Shown here: piece after piece, positions 1-9,703 of the stretch | Layout: the number at the start of each line of letters is the position of its first letter | Position numbering within the stretch: the first letter of the stretch is position 1 | NCBI GenBank assembly: GCA_022766165.1 | Contig: QYLO01000037.1 | Location: 1 to 34,662, forward strand | DNA length: 34,662 bases | DNA from: Candidatus Electrothrix gigas | GTDB taxonomy: Bacteria; Desulfobacterota; Desulfobulbia; Desulfobulbales; Desulfobulbaceae | Direction: 5' to 3' | The notes under the pieces: model-generated | The model's input: the letters and a program-made list of their open reading frames with translations, nothing else | Databases searched by the model: none | Told to the model about the DNA's origin: nothing | Made by a program: the position numbers and the translations under genes

Positions 1-298
1 GCGTCCACGCATGCACAGGTTCTCTGACTCCGCAGGGCCGGGGAGCAGCTGGCTGATTTACGCCGCTTCCCGTGTTGCCTTCCCAACCAGACCACGCGGT
101 CGGCACCCTGATTGTGGTGATTTCGGAGCTCAATGGCTGGCCTACGCTTCCCCTGTCAACGCTTCGCCGCATCCTTGCGGAATACCGACGCATGACTCGG
201 GGCCATAATGGAGCAGCTTCTCCTTTTATGTAGGGCTCTTTCATCCCCTACTCTATGCCGGTTTATCCCGGCGCTTTCGGCCCGCCCCTTTCACACAC
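1..298 (-). mobile_element. Probable 5' RNA part of a group II intron (runs off the left edge)
   Basis: No convincing protein is encoded here. Read on the minus strand, the segment starts about 40 bases after the fdh stop codon and is a GC-rich chain of hairpins: 270-286 (GGCG/CGCC), 257-272 (GCCGG/CCGGC), 230-251 (GTAGGG/CCCTAC around a loop containing GAUGAAAGAG), and a CCGCA/TGCGG hairpin further on. A GUGUG stretch near 294-298 would suit a group II intron 5' end, and the GUGAAAG-like loop early in the element resembles domain I. No reverse transcriptase lies inside the window; it would be expected beyond base 1. The family assignment is from resemblance only. Another structured mobile element is possible. 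Confidence 0.4.
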
Positions 299-338
299 TC
301 CACAGAGCAACCAAAGTCACTCAATTTTCACCCACAAA

Positions 339-3300
339 TCACCCCAAAACCTCAACCCGAATAGCACAAAGCTTATACTCCGGCGTCCGGGAAAGCCGAT
401 CCAGCGCATCCAGAGTCAGCAGGTTAACCGGGGTCTCGGCATAGTTATAGGTGGTGAAGATAGTACCGGGCTGACTGCGCTCGGTGACCTCTGCCTTAAT
501 GGTGACTTCGCCCCGCCGGGAGGTGAGTTTCAGCATATCACCTGTCTTGATGCCCATCTTCTCAGCATCAACCGGACTCACCTCAGCCAGGGCCTCAGGT
601 GCTATATCATCAATCTCACGGGTCTTGCCGGTCATGCTGCTGAAGTTATACCGGGCATAATGGCGGCCCGTGGTAAAGAGCATGGGATACTCGTCATCCA
701 CCGGCTCCTTGGGTGCCATGTACTCTTCCGGCACAAACAGCCCCTTACCCCGGGTAAAGGACTCGGTATGGAGCACCGGGGTTCCCGGATGATCCGCATG
801 AGGCACCGGCCATTGCAGGCCGACCTCTTCCAGCCGGGCATAGCTCATCCCGCGATACTGGGGCAGCAGTTCGCAGACCTCCTCAAAGATGTCTTCCGGC
901 TTGGTATAGCCCATTGCATAGCCCATGCGCTCGGACAGCTCAGTGAAAATTTGCCAGTCCGGCTTGGCTTGTCCCGGCGGATTGACAGCCTTGCGCACCC
1001 GCTGCACTCGTCGTTCTGTGGAACTGAAGGTACCGTCCTTTTCCGCAAAACTGGCCGCAGGCAGAACCACATCTGCCTCTTTGGCCGTGTCGGTGAGAAA
1101 GAGATCCTGGACAATCAGGAATTCCAGATGAGCCAGTGCCCTGTGGACATGGCCGATATTGGCATCAGCAATGGCCGGGTCTTCCCCGAATACGTATAAG
1201 GCCCGGATTTCGTCATTGAGGATATTATCCCAGATCTCGGTCGCAGGCTTGCCCGGCTTGCGGGGCAGTTTCACGCCCCAGCGTTTTTCATACTTGTCAA
1301 ACAGCTCATCATTATCCAGCGCACCGTAACCCGGCATGGTATTGAACAGGGCGCCCATGTCACAGGCTCCCTGGACATTATTCTGGCCGCGCAGAGGATT
1401 ACAGCCCCCGCCTTCCACCCCGACCTTGCCGCAGAGCATAGCCATATTGGCGATGGATTTGACCCGGTCCGTGCCGGTGTGATAATGGGTGATACCCATG
1501 CCGTGGTAGATCGCATTGCGTCCCGGAGCCGCATACATGCGGGCGGCCTGTTCCAGCTCGGCCACTGTCAGCCCGGTGATTTCAGCAACCAGCTCGGGTG
1601 GATATTTCTCCACGACTTCTTTGAGTTCTTCAAAATCCTCTGTGCGGTCGGCAACGAATTGCTTGTCCCAGAGATCCTCCTTAATAATTATATGCATCAG
1701 GCCGTTGAGGAAAGCCACATCCGTGCCCGGCTGGATACGAAGCCAGAGGTCGGCCCGTTCGGCCAGCTTAGTTTTGCGGGGATCAACCACAACCAGTTTG
1801 GCGCCCCGATCCAGAGCCTGATGAATACGCAGGCCGATGGTCGGGTGGCTGGTGTCCGGGTTGGACCCGATCATGAAAAAGAGATCCGTTTTATTATTGA
1901 CAACATCGGCGATGGAGTTGGTCATTGCGCCGGAACCGAAAGTGATGGCCAGACTGGCCACAGTGGGCGCGTGTCAGAGCCGGGCACAGTGATCGATGTT
2001 GTTCGTCCCGATCACCGTGCGCATGAACTTCTGCATGAGGAAGTTTTCTTCATTGGTGGCCCTGGCGCAGGAAAATCCGGCAATGGAATCCGGCCCGAAT
2101 TCCTCCTTGACCTTGCCCATCCGTTCCGCAATAAAATCGTAGGCATCGTCCCAGGTCGCCTCAACCAATTTCCCGTCCCGACGGACCAGCGGGGTGGTCA
2201 GGCGTTCTTTATCCTGGGCAAAGTTGAAGGCAAACCGGCCCTTGACGCAGAGGGCACCGTAGTTCGGTGCCAAATGCGCTTCCGAGGTGGCCTCCATGAT
2301 GGTATCGCCCTTGACCTTGAGCTGCATCTGGCAGCCAGCCCCGCAATACGGGCAGGTGGTGCGTACCTTGCGGGTCTCTTCAGTCAGGATGGGAGAAAGG
2401 GTGTCTTTTTTGGTGATGGTACCAGTAGAGCAATGATCTGCACAGTTGCCGCAGTTCACACAGTTCTCGTTAAAGTGCAACGAGATACCGGTCACCCTAC
2501 CCTGCTTATCCATTGAAGCCTTCAGTTCCAACGCATTGTATTCACATGCCCTGACGCAACGGCGGCAGTAGACGCATTTATTCAGGTCTACATTGAGCAT
2601 GGGATGCGAGCTGTCCAGACTGTAGACAGGTTTGGTTCCCATGCCGGTTTTATTCAAATTAATCTTGTTATCAATGCAGAGCTGTTTGAAGTCGCAGGTA
2701 TCATAAGCCATGCAGCCGCATTCCAGACAACGATCCGCCTCCTGCCGGGCAGCAGCCTCATCAAAGCCCAGTCGGACCTCCTTGTTATCCAGAATCGCCT
2801 CTTTCGGGTGTCGGTCAGGCATGAGGGTACGCCTCCGCTGGGTAAAGCGTTCCAGCACTCGCGCATCCACTGCATCAAAAGACTTGCCTCGGGTGAAGTT
2901 GAAACGGCTTTCCACCGGAGAGTCAGTAATCCCCATCAGATCGGCATGAATGTTTTCTGCGGCCTTGCGTCCGGAACTCACCACCTGAATCAGGGCGCGG
3001 CTGCCGCTGGCCGCCTCGCCGGCAGCATAGACTCGATCCATGCTGGTTAAAGAGGTTTTGACATTGGCCTTGATCAGATTTTTCGGCGTGAAATCCACAG
3101 GCACCGGAGCCTCGCCCTCCGGAGAAGCCATCTGGCCCTGGGCATGAATAATCGTGTCCACCAGCAGGACATCAAAGGTATCCGGCACCTGCTGCAGCTG
3201 CTGTCTTCCCTTTGCATCCGGTTCTCCTAACTCCATCCGGGCGAGGACCAATTCCAGACCGGAACCCACCTGTTTGATTTCACAGGGGTCAACCATAAAT

Positions 3301-4448
3301 AAAAGCTGCACGTTTTCCTTCACAGCCTCACTGATAGTCTTGGGGCTGGCGGTCAGCTCGGATTCATCAGTGCGCAGACTGATAACCGTTACCTCTTCAT
3401 AGCCTAGCCGGACCAGGCTGCGGGCATTTTCCAAGGCGATGTTATTACCGCCGATAACCGCTGCTGTTCTCCCCTTACGCAGCTCACCGGTGTCCCCTGC
3501 ATTGTATTGACGCAGGGACTGCAAGCCGGAAAACACGCCGGGCAGATCAGTACCCGGGATTTCCAGCGGCTGATCAATCCCGGCCCCGATAGTCAGCAGA
3601 GTCGCATCAAACTGCCTGTTCAGTTCATCCAGTGTGATGTCCCGGCCCAGACGATGATTGCATTTCACCTCAATACCGAGTTTGAGAATGGTTTCGATCT
3701 CGTAATCCAGTACCTTTTTCGGCAGTTTGAACTCCGGGATACTGTAACGGAGCAGACCGCCCAGCTCCTTCTCGGCCTCGAATATAGTCACACTATGACC
3801 GTTTTTGGCCAGAAAATAGGCTGCTGACAATCCGCCGGGGCCGCCGCCGACCACGGCGATTTTTTTGCCCGTGGCAGGTTGCGGAGCAATATGAAGGTCA
3901 ACCTGATGCTCCATGCACCAGTCTGCGGCAAAACGCTTGAGATGATTGATCGCAACAGGTTCATCCAGCAGAACCCGACGACAGCGGCTTTCACAGAAGC
4001 GGCGGCAGAGTCGGCCCACGGAAAAGGGCAGCGGATTCTTTTCCATAATCAGACGCACTGCCTCAGCATACTGGCCCTTAGCGATATGGGCGATATAGCC
4101 TTGGACATTAATCTGGCCCGGACAGGTCAGGCTGCACGGGGCCTTGCAGTCGCCGTAATGAATGGATGCCAGAGCAGCAACCCGTTCCTGGCGATGAGCT
4201 TTGATCGCATCACTGTCTGTGATAATGACCATCCCCTCCTCGGCAGGGGTGGAACAGGATTTTATGAGATCTTCCCGTCCCTCGCAGGCAACAACACAGA
4301 CCTGACAATGGGATTCCTGAGATGTTTTTTTCGGAAAATGACAAAGAGTCGGAATGATGATCCCGGCTTGGCTGGCTGCTTCCAGTATGGTTGCACCCTG
4401 TTCGACGGAAATCTGAACGGCATCAACAGACAAGCTGATTTTTTTCAT
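339..4448 (-). CDS. fdhA: Selenocysteine formate dehydrogenase alpha subunit fused to a GltD-like flavoprotein
   Basis: About 1369 residues when the in-frame UGA at 1974-1976 is read as selenocysteine (residue 825). Predicted to oxidise formate to CO2 (or the reverse) in the cytoplasm; no Tat signal is present. Order of domains: NuoG-type 2Fe-2S domain (Cys36-x11-Cys48-x2-Cys51-x13-Cys65); cysteine-rich linker (CKAPCSLTCPG, 101-111); FAD domain with GGGPGG at 201-206; second nucleotide-binding motif GGNNIA at 333-338, where GltD usually has GGGNTA/GGGDTA; 4Fe-4S motifs near 574-591 and 625-673; molybdopterin 4Fe-4S motif CPYCGAGC at 699-706; then CARL-U-HAPT, equivalent to CARV-U-HGPS of E. 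coli FdhF. The start ATG has GAGGA ten bases upstream. The flavin part suggests one-chain electron transfer between formate and NAD(P)H or a partner; this is inference. A gene finder without Sec decoding would split it at 1974. Confidence 0.93.
1940..1976 (-). promoter_or_regulatory. UGA selenocysteine codon with SECIS-like hairpin
   Basis: The UGA at 1974-1976 is followed 14 bases later by GGCC-AGUCU-GGCC (1947-1959), a hairpin with a GUCU-containing apical loop inside the coding sequence. Bacterial SECIS elements sit directly after the UGA and present a short stem with a GU-containing loop for SelB. The reading frame continues without another stop for 540 codons and aligns with formate dehydrogenase throughout, so recoding is the only sensible reading. 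The lower part of the stem is imperfect. Confidence 0.8.
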
Positions 4449-4540
4449 ACGATTGATGTCCTCAGCAATAACTTTTTAAAGGGAATGACAAAATTTTTTT
4501 ATTCAAAAGAGTATTGAATAGCTCTGCCAGAAGATGAAAC

Positions 4541-4569
4541 AATATAGCATTATTGAAGAAAAATGTCAA
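4541..4569 (-). promoter_or_regulatory. Sigma70-type promoter of the formate dehydrogenase gene
   Basis: On the minus strand TTGACA (4564-4569), a 17-base spacer and TATATT (4541-4546) form a near-consensus promoter. Transcription would start near 4534, giving a leader of about 85 bases before the fdh ATG at 4448. It also marks fdh as a unit separate from the cyclase gene upstream. Confidence 0.7.
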
Positions 4570-4670
4570 TATTACAAAGATGTGAGAATAAAAAAGCTGA
4601 GAATAATTATTATGATAGAGAGTCTTTTTCATTACAACGCTGAAACATTACCTCGTTGCGAGGAACCTGT

Positions 4671-6908
4671 TTAACAGTTTTTCTTTGTTTGTATATCTAT
4701 AATGCCGTTCCATTGCTTTGGGGGATTTTTTTCCATACGAAGGCATCGTTCAGCATAAAAGGCATACAGATACACGCCAGGATACTCCTCATGTAAACTG
4801 AGAAAAGATTCGGCAGCCTGGGTAAAGGCGCCGGTAGTATAGCGTTCCAGGGCGGCATAATAGGCATCTAGCTCCTGAAGATCATCAACGGTTTGTTCTT
4901 CACGTAATCCCATAAGCTGATACAGGGTGACAGGGGTGGTCTTGCCAACAACTCGTACCCTATCAATTCGGCGAAAAAAAAAGTTACTCTCCTGCAAGAC
5001 TGCATAGACCGCATCACTGACTAAAATATCAACATCATATAACCTTGTCAGTCCTTCCAGCCGAGAGGCAAGATTCACTGAATCACCGATTACTGTATAA
5101 TCAAACCGTTGCTGTGAACCCATATTACCGACCCGGGCCACGCCGCAATGCATCCCCACACCTATTCGTATCTTAGGAAACCCTCTCTTATGCCATGATC
5201 TGTTCAGTTCGTCCAGTTCTCGGAGCATGGTCAAGGCGCAGCGACAGGCGTAAACAAGATGATTCGGCGTATTTAAGGGCGCATTCCAAAAGGCCATAAT
5301 GGCATCACCGATAAATTTATCCACTGTCCCCCGTTCTTCCATAATAGCCCCTGTCATAGGGGTGAGATACTCGTTGAGAAAGGCGCAAAGATCGTCAGGT
5401 GACATCTTTTCCGCCATTGAAGTAAAGCGGCGTATATCAGAAAAAAGAATGGTAAGCTCTCGTTCTTCCCCATCTAAGATAAGATCGTCCTGTTTTTTGA
5501 GCAGTTCTTTGACAACCTCTGGAGCAAGATAATGGGAAAAGGTAGAACGAAGGCGGCGTATCTTTTTTTCTCCTGCAATAAAGTTATAAAAGGTGACTAT
5601 GGTAAACACGAGCCAAGTGACAGTCATTGGATACACTATATCAATCAAAAGATTGTAGGCATACAGGCACCAGAGTGAGAGGGAAAATATCCCAAAAGAA
5701 AGAAAGAGGACCAGCAGAATCCCGTGAGCAGCCCTAAGTCGGGAAAGAATCAGAAGCAGCAACAGGCTGATACAACATATACAGAGGAGTTCTGCTCCCT
5801 TGACCCATTCCGGTCGATGGAGATAGTTTTGACTCAGGATTGTGTTGAGGGCATGGCCGTGCAGTTCAACTCCAGGAAAAACTCGATCCGTAGGAACGGC
5901 CCGCAGATCAAAGAGACCAGGCGCAGAAGTACCAATCAGGACATAAGCATCTTGAAAAAGAGCTGGTTCAAATTGACCAGATAAAACACGATGGGCGGAA
6001 ATATAGGGCAGCGTGTGCGAGGGGCCGCTAAAGTTGATAATCAACTCTCCATTCATGTTCGTCGGAATATGATATTTCCCTACCTGAAGACTTCGGACGC
6101 CGTTTTGATCTGTTATCAGCTTCATATCGTCTACCTTCTGAGAAGCCTGTAACATGGTCAAAATAAAGCTTGGATATATTTCGTCTTTATAAGTAACCAC
6201 CAAGGGCAGATTGCGAATAATGGAATCGTGATCTGGAATAATATTTAAAAAGCCGATACCCTGCGCTGTGCGTTCAAATATTTGCAGGCTTGAATCTACC
6301 CCGTTAAAGGAATAGAGAAAGGGAAGAGGATTCTGCCCATAGAGCTGTATGTTGCTTTTTTTAGGAACCTGTTGAGAAGAGTAAAAGATTGAGGTTGGTC
6401 TAGTCGATTTTTCTGTATTGGTAAAGACATAGCCCAGCACCACCGGCGCAGGACTCTGTGCAAGGGTTTGAGCAAGGGAGAAATCGTAGTTTGGCAAATT
6501 TTTTAGATAATCTTGAACAATGGGCGGGGCATTTTTTATATAGTCCAGTGTTCCGAGAAGATGCGGAGAACTGCCATCTGGTTCGGCAAAAACTATATCA
6601 AGACCAACAGCAACCGGGCCTGTTGCGTTAATTTTTTTTAATAATTCGGCAATACGCTTGCGAGGCCAAGGCCATTGCCCAATTTTTTCCAGGCTTTCTG
6701 AGTCAATATCAACGATAATAATTCGAGTATCAGATAACGGAGCTGGATGAGAGCGGAGAAAAAAATCAAAGGACTTAAGGCGCAATTCGTGGAGCAGGGG
6801 GGGATCGTACTGTACAATAAGGAGAAAGAAGAGAATGAAAAGCCCCCCTATGAGAGCAAGCGGATTGAGCCTACATCGGCTTTGAAAATGATAAAGATGA
6901 GAAAACAT
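4671..6908 (-). CDS. CHASE2-domain adenylate cyclase (class III), membrane bound
   Basis: 745 residues. Makes cAMP from ATP on the cytoplasmic side in response to an unknown extracytoplasmic signal. A single N-terminal membrane segment (about 17-33) leads into a CHASE2 sensor domain (about 40-350, with the typical IIIVDIDSESL and DIVFAEPD stretches). Three further membrane helices (about 371-445) precede a class III cyclase domain (about 480-680). Metal-binding Asp491 (FSDIRRF) and Asp535 (GDAIMAF), adenine-type Lys531 and Thr605 (DYTVIGD), and catalytic Asn612/Arg616 (NLASR) are all present, so it should be active. Its ATG directly follows the lpxD TAG (TAGATG), which suggests translational coupling. 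Guanylate activity is less likely given the Lys. Confidence 0.9.
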   Translation of the reverse strand: MFSHLYHFQSRCRLNPLALIGGLFILFFLLIVQYDPPLLHELRLKSFDFFLRSHPAPLSDTRIIIVDIDSESLEKIGQWPWPRKRIAELLKKINATGPVAVGLDIVFAEPDGSSPHLLGTLDYIKNAPPIVQDYLKNLPNYDFSLAQTLAQSPAPVVLGYVFTNTEKSTRPTSIFYSSQQVPKKSNIQLYGQNPLPFLYSFNGVDSSLQIFERTAQGIGFLNIIPDHDSIIRNLPLVVTYKDEIYPSFILTMLQASQKVDDMKLITDQNGVRSLQVGKYHIPTNMNGELIINFSGPSHTLPYISAHRVLSGQFEPALFQDAYVLIGTSAPGLFDLRAVPTDRVFPGVELHGHALNTILSQNYLHRPEWVKGAELLCICCISLLLLLILSRLRAAHGILLVLFLSFGIFSLSLWCLYAYNLLIDIVYPMTVTWLVFTIVTFYNFIAGEKKIRRLRSTFSHYLAPEVVKELLKKQDDLILDGEERELTILFSDIRRFTSMAEKMSPDDLCAFLNEYLTPMTGAIMEERGTVDKFIGDAIMAFWNAPLNTPNHLVYACRCALTMLRELDELNRSWHKRGFPKIRIGVGMHCGVARVGNMGSQQRFDYTVIGDSVNLASRLEGLTRLYDVDILVSDAVYAVLQESNFFFRRIDRVRVVGKTTPVTLYQLMGLREEQTVDDLQELDAYYAALERYTTGAFTQAAESFLSLHEEYPGVYLYAFYAERCLRMEKNPPKQWNGIIDIQTKKNC

Positions 6909-7985
6909 CTATTCCTTTGCATCTGTCCGATCATCAGATGAGTGCATTTTTTTTGATAACGCATTCAAATCTTTCCGCAGGCGTCTGACTTCACGAAGCA
7001 TATCAGGAAGGCGGGTAAAGGCAGCAGCAGCCCGACCCCATTTTTTTATATCAACAGCCGGCATTCCAGCAACCACCGCACCTTTTTTTTGATCGTTATG
7101 GACACCGGAAAGTGCGGCCACCCTCACACCGTCATCAAGGTGAACATGACCGTTGACAGCAACTCGACCTGCCAGCACAACATGACGGCCCAGAGTAGAG
7201 CTGCCAGCCATACCAGATTGTCCGACTAGAATGGAGTTTTCACCAATCACGCAGTTATGGGCCACCATGACCTGATTATCAATGCGTACCCCGCTTTGTA
7301 TATGCGTAACGCCAAAGGCGGCCCGGTCCACGCAGGAATTCGCCCCTATTTGTACGTCATCATCCAGTTGCACTGTACCCACCTGGGGTTTACTGACATG
7401 AATGCCTGTTTGCGGATCTGTGGCAAAACCAAAACCATCGCTGCCGATCATGGCGCCGTGATGGAGAACGACTCGTTTGCCAAGGGTGCATCCGTAGGCA
7501 ACAACAGCGTTGGCATGGAGCAGGCAACCCTCACCTATCTGCACATCGTCACCGATCACAACACCAGGTTCAATCTTCACTCGATCACCAATTTTCACCC
7601 GGTCACCGATGCTCACCAAAGGACCAATGGCAACCTGCTCGCTGATGGAACAGTCCGCTCCGATAACAGCCCGTTCATGAATACCTGTTGCCTGGAACTC
7701 TTCAGCCAGCAGGTAGTTATGAATGCGAGCTGAGGCCAGATCTACGTTGTCAACTTGCAGCAGAGGAATATCAGCCTCTGTAAAGTCGTTTAACACCTTT
7801 GGTACAATACAGGCAGACGCCTTGCTCGCTGCCAGTTTATCGGCCAGTTTGACAGAGTTGATAAAGGTGAGCTGTCCCGGTTCAGCAAGCTCCAGACTGT
7901 TGACAGTACTTACTTTAAGCTGATCATCACCAAGGACGTTTCCTTGAACAAGGGCGGCTAATTCACCAAGAGTAGCTTGTTTCAT
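6909..7985 (-). CDS. lpxD: UDP-3-O-acylglucosamine N-acyltransferase LpxD
   Basis: 358 residues, normal for the family. Adds the N-linked acyl chain to UDP-3-O-acylglucosamine, the third step of lipid A synthesis, in the cytoplasm. An N-terminal uridine-binding domain (about 1-100) is followed by a left-handed beta-helix built of hexapeptide repeats (IGDRVKIGDRVKIEPG, IGDDVQIGEG and so on, about 105-320) and a C-terminal helix. The catalytic histidine is in MVAHNC. It implies a lipid A outer membrane. It lies 90 bases after namZ and abuts the cyclase gene without a gap. Other lipid A genes are not in the window. Confidence 0.96.
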   Translation of the reverse strand: MKQATLGELAALVQGNVLGDDQLKVSTVNSLELAEPGQLTFINSVKLADKLAASKASACIVPKVLNDFTEADIPLLQVDNVDLASARIHNYLLAEEFQATGIHERAVIGADCSISEQVAIGPLVSIGDRVKIGDRVKIEPGVVIGDDVQIGEGCLLHANAVVAYGCTLGKRVVLHHGAMIGSDGFGFATDPQTGIHVSKPQVGTVQLDDDVQIGANSCVDRAAFGVTHIQSGVRIDNQVMVAHNCVIGENSILVGQSGMAGSSTLGRHVVLAGRVAVNGHVHLDDGVRVAALSGVHNDQKKGAVVAGMPAVDIKKWGRAAAAFTRLPDMLREVRRLRKDLNALSKKMHSSDDRTDAKE

Positions 7986-8075
7986 ATCTTTCTCAAAAGG
8001 TTATTTATTGTCGGCTGGCTAGTAAACTGGGGGCAAAAGAGTATACGAGAGAGCATATAGGAAAACATAGCGCAT

Positions 8076-9257
8076 TTAGCGTGCAGGGTAAAGAAAAACA
8101 GCTTGGCGCAGGGCATCAAAGGGCTTACGTTCCTTCTCCCAGCAACGCTCCAGTTCGATGATATCTGCTCCTTGTTCTACGGCATGACGGAGCTGCTGAT
8201 CACCAAGAATCAGATCCATTGGCAGGAGATCGTATTCATACTCATAGGGCGGTTGTTTATAGGCAAATTCTTCTGGATAGAGTTGAAACAGAGCCTGATA
8301 CAGGGCCAGACTCAGGCGATAAGAACGAAAGGTCTGCGGTTCGGTAACATGAAGATGAAAACCAGCACAGGATTGACCTGCCCATTTGCCCGAGGTCGGT
8401 TCAAAGGCCAGCGGTCTGAGAACACAGCTTGGAAGATCAATGCCAGTTTCAGCAAGGTGTTGCAGCACCTGAGTAGGGTTGATAAACGGGGCACCTACCA
8501 GTTCAAAAGGCAGGGTAGTGCCTCGTCCTTCAGAAATGTTGGTACCCTCCCAGATGACCTGCCCAGGATAGACCAAGGCTGTGAGTGGTGTGGGCATGTT
8601 GGGTGAAGGGAAAACCCAGGGAAAGCCGGTGTCGGTAAAAAACATCTCCCGTTGCCAGCCCTGCATTCTGATGACCTCAAGCTCGGCATCAATGCCCATT
8701 TCTTGATTACAGAGCAGGGCCAGTTCACCCATTGTCAGGCTGTGACGCATCGGGATTGCATACAGGCCAACAAAGGAACGAAATGCCGGTTTGAGCAGGT
8801 TGCCTTCAACAGTATGTCCACCCACCGGATTAGGCCGATCCAGCACCACCACTTTTTTACCGCTTTCCGCTGCCCGTTGGAGACAGTAGACCACAGTCCA
8901 GATAAAGGTATAGACCCGTGTTCCCACATCCTGAAGGTCGATGAGCAGGATATCAAAATGCTCAAACATAGCAGCACTCGGTTTTCTCGTTTCGCCATAG
9001 AGAGAAAAAATCGGCAAGCCGCTGGCCACATCCGCAGCATGATCGGATTCAACCATATTATCCTGTTTTTCACTGAAAAAACCGTGTTGCGGAGAAAACA
9101 GGCAGGTGAGTTGACCAGGAAAAGTCTGCATGATCAGGTCACGGCTGTGGCGAAAATGACGGTCTGTGGAGGCTTGGTTGCAGAGCAGAGCAAGGCGTTT
9201 GCCTGTAAAAGAGGGCGGGGGGGCTGCGATGAGTTGTTCTATACCGATGCTTATCAT
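8076..9257 (-). CDS. namZ: DUF1343 / NamZ-type exo-beta-N-acetylmuramidase
   Basis: 393 residues. Members of DUF1343 studied in other bacteria release N-acetylmuramic acid from the non-reducing end of peptidoglycan fragments. Family hallmarks seen are GKRLALLCNQAS near the N-terminus, SPQHGFFSE, LIDLQDVGTRVYTF, DRPNPVGG and the WEGTNISEGRGTT motif followed by PFELVGAPF. No signal peptide is seen, so this copy may act in the cytoplasm or start differently. The ATG at 9257 lacks an obvious Shine-Dalgarno site but is only six bases after the stop of the preceding gene, which suggests coupling. Probable role is recycling or turnover of wall muropeptides. Confidence 0.88.
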   Translation of the reverse strand: MISIGIEQLIAAPPPSFTGKRLALLCNQASTDRHFRHSRDLIMQTFPGQLTCLFSPQHGFFSEKQDNMVESDHAADVASGLPIFSLYGETRKPSAAMFEHFDILLIDLQDVGTRVYTFIWTVVYCLQRAAESGKKVVVLDRPNPVGGHTVEGNLLKPAFRSFVGLYAIPMRHSLTMGELALLCNQEMGIDAELEVIRMQGWQREMFFTDTGFPWVFPSPNMPTPLTALVYPGQVIWEGTNISEGRGTTLPFELVGAPFINPTQVLQHLAETGIDLPSCVLRPLAFEPTSGKWAGQSCAGFHLHVTEPQTFRSYRLSLALYQALFQLYPEEFAYKQPPYEYEYDLLPMDLILGDQQLRHAVEQGADIIELERCWEKERKPFDALRQAVFLYPAR

Positions 9258-9263
9258 AACGTA

Positions 9264-9701
9264 TTATTTTTTAGAGACAAAAAAAGCTCCAAGCGAAGCT
9301 GTCACCAGCCCTTGAAACGGTGCCAGCCAGAGATTTGATAACTTTATCAGTTCCAGCAGTGAGAGTTTGGAAAAGGGACTGAGAAGGATGGTTAGGATGA
9401 CAGTTAACAAATAGGCTATTGAGAGAAAGCAGGAAAGGCGAAAGAAAAAACGATCAACCGTCGCAATCTCTTTAGTATCTTTTTTTGATGCTGTTGCATC
9501 AGCGATCAAAGTTCCTATGATTAACGACAGTGTTGGCATGAAGGTAGGCAGCATCAAGCCCCAAGGATCTTTTATCTCTTTGATCTCTGTGCCGTATTTT
9601 CCAAAGATCGTTTGCAGAAAAAGCAGGGCAAAGAGGAAGCCTGACCCGCTGAACCAAATAATTGCCAGTCGTTTTTTTGTGTTAGTAATAGGAATACGCA
9701 T
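9264..9701 (-). CDS. Small membrane protein of unknown function
   Basis: 145 residues from the ATG at 9701 (MRIPITNTKK); a TTG eight codons earlier would overlap the upstream gene and is less likely. Four hydrophobic segments are visible: near IIWFSGSGFLFALLFLQTI, LMLPTFMPTLSLIIGTLIA, FFFRLSCFLSIAYLLTVILT and a C-terminal one ending in GLVTASLGAFFVSKK. No family is recognised. The start is two bases after the stop of the lipoprotein gene and the stop six bases before namZ, so the three genes are almost certainly co-translated. An envelope-related role alongside the lipoprotein is inferred from position only. Confidence 0.7.
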   Translation of the reverse strand: MRIPITNTKKRLAIIWFSGSGFLFALLFLQTIFGKYGTEIKEIKDPWGLMLPTFMPTLSLIIGTLIADATASKKDTKEIATVDRFFFRLSCFLSIAYLLTVILTILLSPFSKLSLLELIKLSNLWLAPFQGLVTASLGAFFVSKK

Positions 9702-9703
9702 GA

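Noticed and set aside
255..1199. Long open frame of 314 codons on the plus strand opposite fdh
   Set aside because: It is antisense to the well-supported formate dehydrogenase gene, has no family features, and arises from the GC-rich codon pattern of the real gene.
1479..2516. 345-codon plus-strand open frame opposite fdh
   Set aside because: Also a shadow of the formate dehydrogenase; composition and lack of any domain speak against a real gene.
4651..4663. CCTCG-TTG-CGAGG hairpin after the cyclase gene
   Set aside because: Short stem and no T-run after it on the minus strand, so not called as a terminator.
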